In this document: positions 8,551 to 16,926 of the stretch, one piece after another
Numbering within the stretch: the first letter of the stretch is position 1
Layout of the letters: every line of letters begins with the position of its first letter
Assembly (NCBI GenBank): GCA_910587575.1
Contig: CAJULU010000001.1
Coordinates: forward strand, 53,142-117,141
Source of the DNA: an uncultured Dorea sp.
Lineage (GTDB): Bacteria; Bacillota; Clostridia; Lachnospirales; Lachnospiraceae
Direction of reading: 5' to 3'
Length of the DNA: 64,000 bases
Program-made: the position numbers and the translations under genes
The notes under the pieces: model-generated
Database searches by the model: none
What the model was told of the DNA's origin: nothing
Seen by the model: only the letters and a program-made list of their open reading frames with translations

Positions 8551-11500
8551 ATGGCGCATTTTGATTCTTCTGATTTCATTTCAGAATGGATTGCGCCGAA
8601 TCAGATGAAACAACACAAGAAACTATGGCAGCCGGTCATTTACGCACTCTTCTTTCTGACGGCTGTACTCGTCCTGTTTTTTATCTACACAACAAAGAAC
8701 AGAGTGCGGATCCAGGAACAGAACAAGAGTTATGCGGAAGACTGTGCCCGGCAGACGGTAAAGCGTATTGAAAGCGAATTTGATAACGCACTGCAGCGCG
8801 TTCAGAACAGCGCTTATCTGATTGGTGCAGGCGGAAACGGTGCAGAGATCAACACCCAGGTGCTTAAGGCCATAGAGGAGAATACCACCTTCGATGCCGT
8901 CCAGTTTGTCAATGCAGACGGCCTCAACCTGTCCTCCAACGGAGAGACAAACGACAGTTCGGACCGTGATTTTTTTGCCCGCGGAATGAGAGGAGAGTGC
9001 GGACTTGAGCCAGTGGAAAAGTCCAGGCTTACGGGAAAGCCCATGATGATATTTTACGCTCCTGTATACCGTGGTGAGGAAATAGAAGGGGTCTTCCTGG
9101 GACTTTACTTTGCCGAGGAATATCTGCATAATATGCTTACCACCAGTTATTTCGGAGAAGAAGCCAATGTATTTCTGTGTATGCAGGACGGGAAAGTGAT
9201 TGCCGATTCCGGCAGCGGGGCTTATGGCGACGACCTGTTTCAGACTCTGACGCAGTCGGGCGTGATTGATGAAAGGACGCAGGAAGCGGCGAGAAGTGCG
9301 TTTCATGACGACAGGGAGACGGCGCTTCTGTGCGGTGAGGGCTGTAAAACAGATAATCTCTGTGTCATGCCTCTGACAGAGTATGATTATGTGCTCGTCC
9401 AGGCTTTCCCTAAGAACGTTACACAGTCCATGGTAAAAAGAGCGAATATGGCGGGTGTGATACTGGAAATCTGTCTGCTGGCCCTGTTTCTGATTTATAT
9501 TGTATTTCTGGTGCTTCGCGCAAGAAGGCTGCGCAGACAGCTGGAAACGGAGAACCAGATGATTACCGATGTACTCCGGGGTATGAATATTATCTTTTCT
9601 TCCCGTTATCTTATGGTAGATTTAGAGCATGACCATTATTCTTTCATTGCGGGAAATGGTTCACTGAATGCCAGCGTTCCCATGGAAGGCTGTTACAGTG
9701 AAATGATAAAAATCGAGGCTTCAGATATCATTGGGGATGAGGAAAAAAAGGAATTCCTCCATTTCTGCCAGAGTGGTGCATTACAGGAGAACCTGGATGC
9801 CGGGGACTTCGCAGCCTGTGAATGTCATGTATCCCGGAATGGAAAAGAGGACTGGGAACACCTGATCGCTGTATGTCTGGAACGGAAAGACGAAAGACCT
9901 GTCAGGATTTTGTATGTCCGCCAGAATGTCACGGAACTGAAACTCAAGGAACTGAGGGAACAGAGGGAGCGGGCTGTGCTGAACCGGAAAGAACGGCAGT
10001 ACCGCATTGCCATCATGTCCAGTGCGTTCAGTGCTTTTGAATGTAATCTGACAAAAGACCGGATTGAACAGGACATCATCCGTACGGCGGACGGGAAAGA
10101 ACTTTCTCTGCTTCAGCGGGCAGGGCTTACGCTGCCTTGCAAAGCGTCCGTATGTTTCGAGAGGTGGGGGCAGTATATCCTGCCGGAATCTCAGGAGGAT
10201 TACCGGACCGTAGTAAATGTAGACTATCTGAAATCCCGGTATGAGCAGGGGGATATGGAAGTAGACGTGGACTATTGGGGCGGATCAGAGAATACGGAAC
10301 CGGTATGTGTCCGCCAGTCTTTTATCATGACCCGTGACGAGGATAACGGCGATCTTATCGCCATGGTGGTTTCCAAGGACATTACGGATCAGGTGAGAAA
10401 ACAGCGGGAACAGACGCAGGCGCTGCAGGATGCCCTTATGCAGGCACAACATGCCAACCAGGCAAAGACCACCTTCCTGTCCAATATGAGCCACGATATC
10501 CGTACGCCGATGAATGCCATTATCGGCTTTGCCACCATCGCTGCCAGTCATATGGACCGTATGGATCAGGTGCGGGACTGCCTGCAGAAGATCCTCTCAT
10601 CCAGCAATCATCTGCTGGGGCTGATCAATGATATTCTGGATATGAGCCGGATAGAAAGCGGAAAGCTTACGATTCATAACCAGGAGTGTAATATTCCGGA
10701 ACTCATGCATAACCTGGTGAACATCATTCAGCCGCAGGTGAAATCCAAGCAGCTTGAGATGTTTATTGATACATTTGAAGTAGTGAATGAGGATGTGATT
10801 GCAGACCCGTTAAAGCTGAACCAGATCTTCATCAATCTGATGGGGAATGCCGTGAAATATACGCCCGCAGGGGGGACGGTGACCTTCCGGATTACACAGC
10901 AGACTACCTTCCGGCATGGGTGGGGGGATTACGTTTTCACCATCAAGGACAATGGAATCGGTATGTCCCGGGAGTTTGTGGAGCATATATTTGAGCCTTT
11001 TGAGAGGGAATCGACTGCGACAAGAAGCGGTATCCAGGGCGCAGGGCTTGGAATGGCGATCACGAAAAGCATTGTGGATATGATGGGCGGAGAGATCAAT
11101 GTTGAAAGTGAAGTGGGAAAAGGCAGTACTTTTACGGTAAAACTGCCTCTCAGGCTGCAGGATACCGAAAAAAATGCGGAACAGATCAAAGAACTGGAAG
11201 GCTTACGGGCCCTGGTGGTGGACGATGATTTTAATGTCTGTGACAGTGTGAGCAAAATGTTAAAAAGCCTGGGAATGCGTGCGGAATGGACCACTTCCGG
11301 AAGAGAGGCGGCATACCGTGCAAAATCTTCCTGTGAAGAAGGGGATCCCTATCATACTTATATTATCGACTGGCAGATGCCGGAAACCAGCGGTATCGAA
11401 ACTGCAAGAAGAATCCGCAGCGCAGTTGGACAGGATGCGCCGATTATCATTCTGACTGCCTATGACTGGACAGATATCGAGGATGAGGCCAAAGAGGCAG

Positions 11501-12006
11501 GCGTTACGGCTTTCTGTGCCAAACCGTTGTTTATGTCCGATTTAAAGTCCGCTCTTCTGGCGGCAAATAATATCGGTGATACGAAACTGGCGGAAGAAGA
11601 TGCGATCTGGCGGCAGATGGATTTCAGCGGCAGGAGACTTCTTCTGGTAGAAGATAATGAACTGAACCGTGAAATCGCAGAGGTGATTCTGGAAGAAGCC
11701 GGTTTTGTCATCGAGTCTGCACCGGACGGAACCGATGCAGTCGCTATGATTGAAAATTCGGAAGAAGGGTATTATGATGCGGTACTGATGGACGTACAGA
11801 TGCCGATCATGAACGGATATGAGGCTACGAAAGCAATCCGGGCAATGCACCGGAAGGATGCGAAGGTTCTGCCGATCATCGCTATGACGGCAAATGCCAT
11901 GGAAGAGGATAAGGAGGCTGCGTTTAAAAGCGGCATGAATGCCCATATCGCCAAACCGCTGAATATAGAACTGCTCATGGACGCTTTGCGCCAGTTCCTG
12001 CATTAA
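8551..12006 (+). CDS. Hybrid sensor histidine kinase with two receiver domains
   Basis: About 1151 residues. An N-terminal transmembrane helix (about 31-49) and a second near 300-325 enclose a dCACHE-type extracellular sensor. A PAS-like region follows. HisKA carries the phospho-acceptor His648 in SHDIRTPMNAIIGF, and the HATPase has NLMGNAVKYTP and the glycine motifs. Two receiver domains follow, with phospho-acceptor Asp940 (IIDWQMPETSG) and Asp1081 (VLMDVQMPIMNG). No output domain is attached, so the signal goes to partner proteins or a phosphorelay. AGAGGAGG precedes ATG 8551 very closely; GTG 8548 is an alternative start. It may be co-transcribed with the three-gene cassette upstream. A strong terminator follows. 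Confidence 0.9.
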   Translation: MAHFDSSDFISEWIAPNQMKQHKKLWQPVIYALFFLTAVLVLFFIYTTKNRVRIQEQNKSYAEDCARQTVKRIESEFDNALQRVQNSAYLIGAGGNGAEINTQVLKAIEENTTFDAVQFVNADGLNLSSNGETNDSSDRDFFARGMRGECGLEPVEKSRLTGKPMMIFYAPVYRGEEIEGVFLGLYFAEEYLHNMLTTSYFGEEANVFLCMQDGKVIADSGSGAYGDDLFQTLTQSGVIDERTQEAARSAFHDDRETALLCGEGCKTDNLCVMPLTEYDYVLVQAFPKNVTQSMVKRANMAGVILEICLLALFLIYIVFLVLRARRLRRQLETENQMITDVLRGMNIIFSSRYLMVDLEHDHYSFIAGNGSLNASVPMEGCYSEMIKIEASDIIGDEEKKEFLHFCQSGALQENLDAGDFAACECHVSRNGKEDWEHLIAVCLERKDERPVRILYVRQNVTELKLKELREQRERAVLNRKERQYRIAIMSSAFSAFECNLTKDRIEQDIIRTADGKELSLLQRAGLTLPCKASVCFERWGQYILPESQEDYRTVVNVDYLKSRYEQGDMEVDVDYWGGSENTEPVCVRQSFIMTRDEDNGDLIAMVVSKDITDQVRKQREQTQALQDALMQAQHANQAKTTFLSNMSHDIRTPMNAIIGFATIAASHMDRMDQVRDCLQKILSSSNHLLGLINDILDMSRIESGKLTIHNQECNIPELMHNLVNIIQPQVKSKQLEMFIDTFEVVNEDVIADPLKLNQIFINLMGNAVKYTPAGGTVTFRITQQTTFRHGWGDYVFTIKDNGIGMSREFVEHIFEPFERESTATRSGIQGAGLGMAITKSIVDMMGGEINVESEVGKGSTFTVKLPLRLQDTEKNAEQIKELEGLRALVVDDDFNVCDSVSKMLKSLGMRAEWTTSGREAAYRAKSSCEEGDPYHTYIIDWQMPETSGIETARRIRSAVGQDAPIIILTAYDWTDIEDEAKEAGVTAFCAKPLFMSDLKSALLAANNIGDTKLAEEDAIWRQMDFSGRRLLLVEDNELNREIAEVILEEAGFVIESAPDGTDAVAMIENSEEGYYDAVLMDVQMPIMNGYEATKAIRAMHRKDAKVLPIIAMTANAMEEDKEAAFKSGMNAHIAKPLNIELLMDALRQFLH

Positions 12007-12015
12007 AAGAATATA

Positions 12016-12065
12016 AAAAGGCTGCCGTATGGAGGAAATTGATTTTCTTCATGCGGCAGCCTTTT
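12016..12065 (+). terminator. Rho-independent terminator after the hybrid kinase
   Basis: A near-perfect 16-bp stem (AAAAGGCTGCCGTATG with CATGCGGCAGCCTTTT) around an 18-base loop; the 3' arm ends in a T-run. The A-rich 5' arm could let it work in both directions. Confidence 0.85.
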
Positions 12066-12119
12066 GCATGAATTTGGGACAAATTGCCGGTTTCCGGGGA
12101 CGAACGGCGGCCGGCAGGA

Positions 12120-12160
12120 CTGTTTTTTTAGGTGCAGAATCGGTATAATTGATGTAAATC
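12120..12160 (+). promoter_or_regulatory. Promoter of the ion-homeostasis operon
   Basis: A T-run, then AGGTGCAGAATCGGTATAATTGATGTAAA with the -10 TATAAT at 12144-12149. Of the 28 bases from GGTG to TGTAAA, about 24 match the block at 6801-6828. GGGACAAA (12076-12083) and GGGGACGAA lie upstream. A shared regulator or sigma factor is inferred. Confidence 0.55.
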
Positions 12161-12222
12161 CCCAAAAAGGGGGAGATTTTTAATAATATAAAGCGATAGT
12201 GCGAAGAGAGGAGAGTTAATTA

Positions 12223-13026
12223 GTGAACGAAAAAAAGAAAAAGAAAACCGGGGTGGAACTTGTGTTGATTGCCCTGGTGGTGCTGTCTGTAGTCCGGCAG
12301 TTTTTCCTGGGGAGTTACCATAATATGTTTCTGGGTATTCTGACTCTGATTCTGTTTATGGTGCCCCAGTTCATTGAGAAACTGATGGGTGTAACCATTC
12401 CGGCGGGACTGAAAGGGGTGATCCTGATCTTCATCTTTTCGGCGGAGATCTTGGGAGAGATTAATGCATTCTACATTAAGATTCCTATCTGGGACACCAT
12501 CTTACATACGACCAACGGATTTTTGATGGCAGCCATCGGATTTGCGCTGATTGACCTGTTTAACCGCAGTGAGAAATTTTCCATACGGATGTCTCCGTAT
12601 TTCGTGGCATTTGTGGCATTCTGCTTCTCTATGACGGTAGGGGTAGTGTGGGAGTTTTTTGAGTTTAGCATGGACTGGTTCTTTCACACGGATATGCAGA
12701 AGGACTGGATTCTGCCGACCATCAGTTCCGTGAAGCTGGATCCTGCCGGTGCAAATAACCCGATTCAGGTAACGGTGGAGTCTCTTGTGGTCAATGGGGA
12801 AGAGTGGAACTTCGGCGGTTATCTGGATATCGGAATTGTGGATACCATGAAGGATCTGATTGTGAACTTTATCGGGGCAGTCGTATTTTCCATTATCGGC
12901 ATTATCTATCTGAAACAAAGAGGGAAGGGAAAGCTGGCCTCTTCACTGATTCCTCAGGTAAATGAGGTGCATGGGAAGGACGGCGAAAAGGAGACGGTGG
13001 CAGATGGGAAAGACGGTAAGAAATAA
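12223..13026 (+). CDS. YjdF/DUF2238-like integral membrane protein
   Basis: A 267-residue protein starting at GTG with GAGAGGAG upstream. After a basic N-terminus there are five to seven hydrophobic helices. The stretch WDTILHTTNGFLMAAIGFALID and the motif GVVWEFFEFSMDW, with conserved Trp, Glu and Phe, are typical of DUF2238/YjdF-type proteins of unknown function. It ends in a charged, Lys-rich cytoplasmic tail. It is the first gene of a four-gene operon with a CLC transporter (overlapping), an HdeD-like protein and a K+ channel, so a role in membrane stress or ion balance is inferred from context only. Confidence 0.65.
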   Translation: MNEKKKKKTGVELVLIALVVLSVVRQFFLGSYHNMFLGILTLILFMVPQFIEKLMGVTIPAGLKGVILIFIFSAEILGEINAFYIKIPIWDTILHTTNGFLMAAIGFALIDLFNRSEKFSIRMSPYFVAFVAFCFSMTVGVVWEFFEFSMDWFFHTDMQKDWILPTISSVKLDPAGANNPIQVTVESLVVNGEEWNFGGYLDIGIVDTMKDLIVNFIGAVVFSIIGIIYLKQRGKGKLASSLIPQVNEVHGKDGEKETVADGKDGKK

Positions 13027-14236
13027 CGCATATCTGATTTTATTCTGCTGCATCATCGGAGCAGTAGCGGGAGGTGTAATCTGGGCCTTCTTAAAGGTGA
13101 TGGCTCTCGGAACACATTTTCTGTGGGAGTGGCTTCCATCCAGTTATTCTATCCCCTGTTACACGCTGGTCGTGTGTACGCTGGGAGCTTTTCTGATCGG
13201 ATGTTTCCGGCGCAGGTTCGGGGATTATCCCGAGGAGCTGGATACGGTGATGGCAAAGGTGAAGGCGGAGAAGACTTTTGATTATTCCCATATGCCGGTG
13301 CTTCTTCTCAGTGCGCTGTTTCCGCTTCTGCTTGGATGCAGTATCGGCCCGGAGGCAGGGCTTACCGGGGTCATTGTGGGACTGTGTTACTGGATTGGGG
13401 ATAACCTGTCTTTTGCAAGACAGAATGCGAAGGAGTATTCCCAGGTGGGGGTTGCGGTAACCCTCGGCGTCTTGTTCCGTTCGCCGTTGTTCGGTGTATT
13501 TGCCGTGGAAGAGGAAAACCGGGATAAGGAGATTATCAGGCTTCCCGGGACGTTGAAACTATTCCTGTATGGACTTGCCGCTGCAGCCGGAACCGGATGT
13601 TACATGATTCTGTCGGCATTGTTCGGTGCAGGACTGGGGGCTCTGCCGTCCTTCCCGGAGATGCAGCCGGAACCTTTGGACTATGTCATGCTGGTGGTAT
13701 ATATCCTGCTTGGATGTGTCCTGGCGAAGTTCTATTTCTTGACTCACCAGGCAGCTGAGAAGATTCTGTCGGTACTTCCGCAGATTGCAAGAGAGACGGC
13801 GGGAGGAATCTGCCTGGGGGCTATGGGGATGTTAATGCCGGTGCTGATGTTCTCTGGGGAGGAGGCCATGGGAGAACTGGTGGCAGACTGTGAGAGGTAT
13901 GCGCCGCTCATTCTTGCTGTCATTGCATTTCTCAAGGTGCTGCTTACGAATATCTGTATCCAGTCGGGGCTGAAGGGAGGCCATTTCTTCCCGATTATTT
14001 TTGCCGGGGTGTGTCTGGGATATGCAGCCGGTGCGCTGGTGTTCGGGTATGCTATCGGACATATGGCATTTGGCGCCGCAGTCGTGACGGCGGCTCTGCT
14101 GGGTGGAATTATGAGGAAACCGCTGGCGGTAACGGTGCTGTTATTCTTATGTTTCCCGATAAAGCTGTTCCTGTGGATTTTCCTTTCGGCAGCGGCGGGA
14201 AGCATGATTTGTTCCAAATCTGAGACAGCAGAATGA
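13004..14236 (+). CDS. CLC-family chloride channel/antiporter
   Basis: About 410 residues with ten or more hydrophobic segments. The CLC selectivity motifs are recognisable: GCSIGPEAGLTG, which includes the acidic gating position, and the GGHFFPIIFAG motif that lines the anion pathway. The gating Glu favours H+/Cl- exchange over a passive channel, which would suit acid tolerance. The ATG at 13004 is preferred because AAGGAG lies 10 bases before it; this start overlaps the upstream gene by 23 bases. The next gene's ribosome site is immediately downstream, indicating a tight operon. Confidence 0.85.
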   Translation: MGKTVRNNAYLILFCCIIGAVAGGVIWAFLKVMALGTHFLWEWLPSSYSIPCYTLVVCTLGAFLIGCFRRRFGDYPEELDTVMAKVKAEKTFDYSHMPVLLLSALFPLLLGCSIGPEAGLTGVIVGLCYWIGDNLSFARQNAKEYSQVGVAVTLGVLFRSPLFGVFAVEEENRDKEIIRLPGTLKLFLYGLAAAAGTGCYMILSALFGAGLGALPSFPEMQPEPLDYVMLVVYILLGCVLAKFYFLTHQAAEKILSVLPQIARETAGGICLGAMGMLMPVLMFSGEEAMGELVADCERYAPLILAVIAFLKVLLTNICIQSGLKGGHFFPIIFAGVCLGYAAGALVFGYAIGHMAFGAAVVTAALLGGIMRKPLAVTVLLFLCFPIKLFLWIFLSAAAGSMICSKSETAE

Positions 14237-14268
14237 AAGTGAAGAAAAATAATAGGAGGATTGATTTT

Positions 14269-14787
14269 ATGAAGATTTTTACAATTATATTTGGTGTGCT
14301 GGTTGCTATATGCGGGCTTTCCTGCATCTTTACTCCATTGGTCACATTTCTGGAGGCAGGGTATTTTCTGGTAATTCTGCTTTTTGTCTATGGAACCGTG
14401 GGAATTATCCGGTCAGTTTCTAATAAGGACTATGGGATTGAGTTCGTATTCGACATATTAAGTATTATTCTGGGAATTGTGATTCTGGTTGTGCCTGGAC
14501 TGAAGCTGATGACAGACGGTATGCTGCTCTATCTGATGGCCTTCTGGTTCATGCTGCAGGGTGTGATTAACATCTTCCAGGCATTCCGCCAGAAGAAAGT
14601 AACCAAGGGAATGGGATGGGTCTGGACACTGACTCTTGGAATCCTGGGCGTACTGGTGGGGGTTTATTCCGTGATACATCCTATGCTGCTGGCGTTCACA
14701 TTCGGAATCCTGGTAGGGATTTATTTCATCGAGAGCGGAATCAGCATGATCGTGCTGGCACAGTATATTCCTGGTAAAGAGGAGTAA
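14269..14787 (+). CDS. HdeD-like (DUF308) membrane protein
   Basis: About 172 residues, starting at the ATG eight bases after AGGAGGA; a longer upstream frame lacks a ribosome site. There are six hydrophobic helices arranged as three similar hairpins, with the DUF308 pattern (YFLVILLFVYGTVGIIRS, LYLMAFWFMLQGVINIFQA, FGILVGIYFIESGISMI). HdeD proteins in enterobacteria belong to acid-resistance loci; the biochemical role of the family is not settled. Its place between a CLC antiporter and a K+ channel supports a joint role in coping with acid or ionic stress. Confidence 0.8.
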   Translation: MKIFTIIFGVLVAICGLSCIFTPLVTFLEAGYFLVILLFVYGTVGIIRSVSNKDYGIEFVFDILSIILGIVILVVPGLKLMTDGMLLYLMAFWFMLQGVINIFQAFRQKKVTKGMGWVWTLTLGILGVLVGVYSVIHPMLLAFTFGILVGIYFIESGISMIVLAQYIPGKEE

Positions 14788-14808
14788 GGAGGCTATAGGG
14801 AGCCGGAG

Positions 14809-15231
14809 ATGAGAGCATGGAAGAGGTGTTATCGTGTTTTAAAGCGGACGGGGACTCTGAAGATCTTCGTCAGCTTTCTGATGTTCCTCTGCTTAGCGGC
14901 GGCTGTCCTGGTTGTGCTGGAACCGGGGATTGATACCTGGGGAGACGGACTCTGGTACTGTTTCGTTGCTTCTACCACGATTGGATTCGGCGATATCTGC
15001 GCAGTGACGAGGGTCGGACGGATTGTCACGGTGCTTGTGGCAGCGTATGGAATCCTGATGACAGCAATGGTTCCGGGAGTTGTGGTGAGTTATTATATGG
15101 AATATCTGAAAATAAGAGAGAAGGAGACCATCTCGGTCTTTCTGGAGAAACTGGAGCGGCTGCCGGAACTGTCCGAAGAGGAACTGAGGCAGCTGTCCCA
15201 GCGGATTGGAGAATTCAATCATAAGGGATAG
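14809..15231 (+). CDS. Two-helix potassium channel subunit
   Basis: A 140-residue protein of the Ion_trans_2 type. Helix 1 is IFVSFLMFLCLAAAVLVVL, followed by a pore loop with the K+ selectivity filter TTIGFGD, then helix 2 IVTVLVAAYGILMTAMVPGVVV. A cytoplasmic amphipathic tail follows (LEKLERLPELSEEELRQLSQ), with no RCK domain. Four subunits would form the channel. It is the last gene of the YjdF-CLC-HdeD operon, 21 bases after the preceding stop. K+ flux would offset charge moved by the CLC exchanger, a reasonable functional link that remains inference. A terminator follows. Confidence 0.9.
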   Translation: MRAWKRCYRVLKRTGTLKIFVSFLMFLCLAAAVLVVLEPGIDTWGDGLWYCFVASTTIGFGDICAVTRVGRIVTVLVAAYGILMTAMVPGVVVSYYMEYLKIREKETISVFLEKLERLPELSEEELRQLSQRIGEFNHKG

Positions 15232-15252
15232 GAATCATATGGTGTATGGAAC

Positions 15253-15293
15253 AGGGACAGCAATGGAAGCTGTCCCTATCTTTTTATTTTTCC
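15253..15293 (+). terminator. Rho-independent terminator after the K+ channel gene
   Basis: A 9-bp perfect stem (AGGGACAGC with GCTGTCCCT), 7-base loop, then TCTTTTTATTTTT. It runs into the 3' end of the convergent antitoxin gene. Confidence 0.9.
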
Positions 15294-15505
15294 CAGTCAA
15301 TTTCTGTTTCAAGGGTAAATTTATGACAGTCTGAATCTGTTTCAATTGCTTTTAGCATTTGCAGGTCAAATTCATCGGGCTCTTCTTCTTCGATATTATC
15401 CCAGGAAGGCGCAAATCTGTTTACAATGATGTTCCAAAATCTTTCAGCCTCATCGTCATTCATTACAGTAACAGCACCAATAATTCTTTCTTTTACGGCA
15501 GTCAT
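15284..15505 (-). CDS. Antitoxin of a RelE-type pair
   Basis: A 73-residue, highly acidic protein (the C-terminal half is largely Glu/Asp) beginning MTAVKERIIGAVTVMNDDEAE. AAGGAGG lies eight bases before the chosen ATG at 15505; the longer frame from 15544 lacks one. Small acidic proteins of this kind neutralise RelE/ParE toxins. It lies downstream of the toxin with its start 5 bases after the toxin stop, the toxin-first order known from higBA-like pairs. No clear DNA-binding motif is visible, so self-repression is uncertain. Confidence 0.75.
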   Translation of the reverse strand: MTAVKERIIGAVTVMNDDEAERFWNIIVNRFAPSWDNIEEEEPDEFDLQMLKAIETDSDCHKFTLETEIDWEK

Positions 15506-15509
15506 AGTA

Positions 15510-15746
15510 TTATCCCTCCTTATAAACCTGTCCACGGTTATCAATTCGCTCTATATATAGTATGTATCCGTCTTTGTCGAAAATAATCCGGTAATCACCG
15601 ACTCGTAAACGGTAACCGTTTCGCCCTTGCAATTTTTTGACATCACCGGCTGGAAGACCATGGATGGCTTTTAAAATAAGGATTCTGGTAGTAGAATCCT
15701 GCTTTTTCAAGAATTTCTCAGCTTGTTTCGAAAAATGGAGTTCCAT
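15510..15746 (-). CDS. RelE/ParE-family mRNA interferase toxin
   Basis: A 78-residue basic protein with the full RelE pattern: MELHFSKQAEKFLKKQD, the central LPAGDVKKLQGRNGYRLRVGDYRIIF and a C-terminal YIERIDNRGQVYK. The Arg and Lys in the RLRVGDYRI strand and the C-terminal Arg/Tyr match positions used for ribosome-dependent mRNA cleavage in this family. AGAGGTG precedes the start. The antitoxin follows directly. Nothing suggests damage, unlike the broken toxin-antitoxin locus near 54 kb. Confidence 0.88.
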   Translation of the reverse strand: MELHFSKQAEKFLKKQDSTTRILILKAIHGLPAGDVKKLQGRNGYRLRVGDYRIIFDKDGYILYIERIDNRGQVYKEG

Positions 15747-15863
15747 AGCTACACCTCTTTCTCATCCAACAATTCCTATATAAAAATATTAATAGAATTG
15801 TAGTTGGATATCAAGTGTTCTGCCGCAATTTTATAAATAATATAGTAGAAAACAGAGTGTCCT

Positions 15864-16721
15864 TTATTTCTTCTTTACCGGAATCCAGATTTCCGCATAA
15901 TAATTTTTGTCCTGCATACCCTTCGGATAATTGTCAGGCTTATCATACATCTCCACGCAATATCCTGCCGCAAATTCATAATCCTTCAGAGCGGGCAGCC
16001 ATTCAGAGAAGATTCTGACATTGACGTCCTTCATGGAGTCCGGCAGTGCGCCCCTGCATGGGAATACCGCCCATGTAAATGCAGGAATCGTCCGGGTTTC
16101 TAATCCCGGTGGAATGTCGGCCGCCGGATGATAGACGTCTGCAATCAGATACTCGAAGTTCTCATGCCCCATCTGGGGATCAATGTTAATCCCGAACATT
16201 CCGCTCACATACTGCCCGTTCCCGGAAGCATAGTGCTCCTGCCAGAATGCGGGAACTTCTTTCTGTGCGTTCTCATACGTCAACTTTTTCGACGAAGCGA
16301 GAACGGTAAAACTTTCTTTTTTTGTAATCCTGTAGTCCATGATATAACCACCTTTCAATGAAATTGTCAGTTTCAGCGGTGCGAAGATCTTCACCATTGC
16401 GTTTCCTCTGCGGATGGCCAGGGGAGAACAGCCGTGGAACCTTGTGAATGCCCGGGTAAAACTGTCGGGGGAATCGTATCCGTACTTCAAAGCCAGCTGA
16501 AGGACGGAGATATTACTGGAAATCAATTCTCCGCCGGCAAGGGAAAGCCTGCGGTTTCGGACATATTCCATCAGTGAATACCCACACAGCATACTGAATC
16601 CTTTGTGAAAATAAAAGGGTGAGATACACACACATCCTGCCACGTCATCCACTGTGATTTCGTCTGTAATATGTTTTTCAATATAGTCTACGGCTTCCAT
16701 AATGATTGCTGTCCAGTCCAT
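15864..16721 (-). CDS. AraC-family regulator with GyrI-like effector domain
   Basis: About 285 residues. The N-terminal 105 residues hold two AraC helix-turn-helix units (VDDVAGCVCISPFYFHKGFS and LQLALKYGYDSPDSFTRAFTRFHGCSP). The rest is a GyrI/SoxS-type small-molecule binding domain containing YRITKKESFTVLASSKK and WAVFPCRG. Such proteins sense toxic or hydrophobic compounds. The ATG at 16721 sits nine bases from GGAGG; the ATG at 16730 touches it. It is divergent from the lipoprotein-NRPS operon and is an obvious candidate for its local regulator, sensing the product or a related compound, though this is inference. Confidence 0.88.
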   Translation of the reverse strand: MDWTAIIMEAVDYIEKHITDEITVDDVAGCVCISPFYFHKGFSMLCGYSLMEYVRNRRLSLAGGELISSNISVLQLALKYGYDSPDSFTRAFTRFHGCSPLAIRRGNAMVKIFAPLKLTISLKGGYIMDYRITKKESFTVLASSKKLTYENAQKEVPAFWQEHYASGNGQYVSGMFGINIDPQMGHENFEYLIADVYHPAADIPPGLETRTIPAFTWAVFPCRGALPDSMKDVNVRIFSEWLPALKDYEFAAGYCVEMYDKPDNYPKGMQDKNYYAEIWIPVKKK

Positions 16722-16926
16722 TCTTTTCATCCTCCGTATGTTCCATCTGTGTGAACGTTCTATCAGAGTATAACATGTGTTCTTATATTATTCCCGTCTT
16801 TTCTTGCTCATTTTTGTCGGAAATGTTTTTGTCCCAGAATCATTATGAAATATCCCATCTTATAGAATCCGTTTTTTTGAAATGATATAGTGAATATAAT
16901 TATGTAAAGAAGGAGGAATCAGAAAT
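16722..16926. promoter_or_regulatory. Divergent promoter region before the NRPS operon
   Basis: About 200 A/T-rich bases between the AraC regulator and the lipoprotein gene. TATAGTGAATATAATTATG around 16884-16902 offers overlapping -10 candidates, followed by AGAAGGAGGAATC as the ribosome site. An inverted GGGACAAA (TTTGTCCC) lies at 16828-16835. No convincing -35 is seen. Confidence 0.4.
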
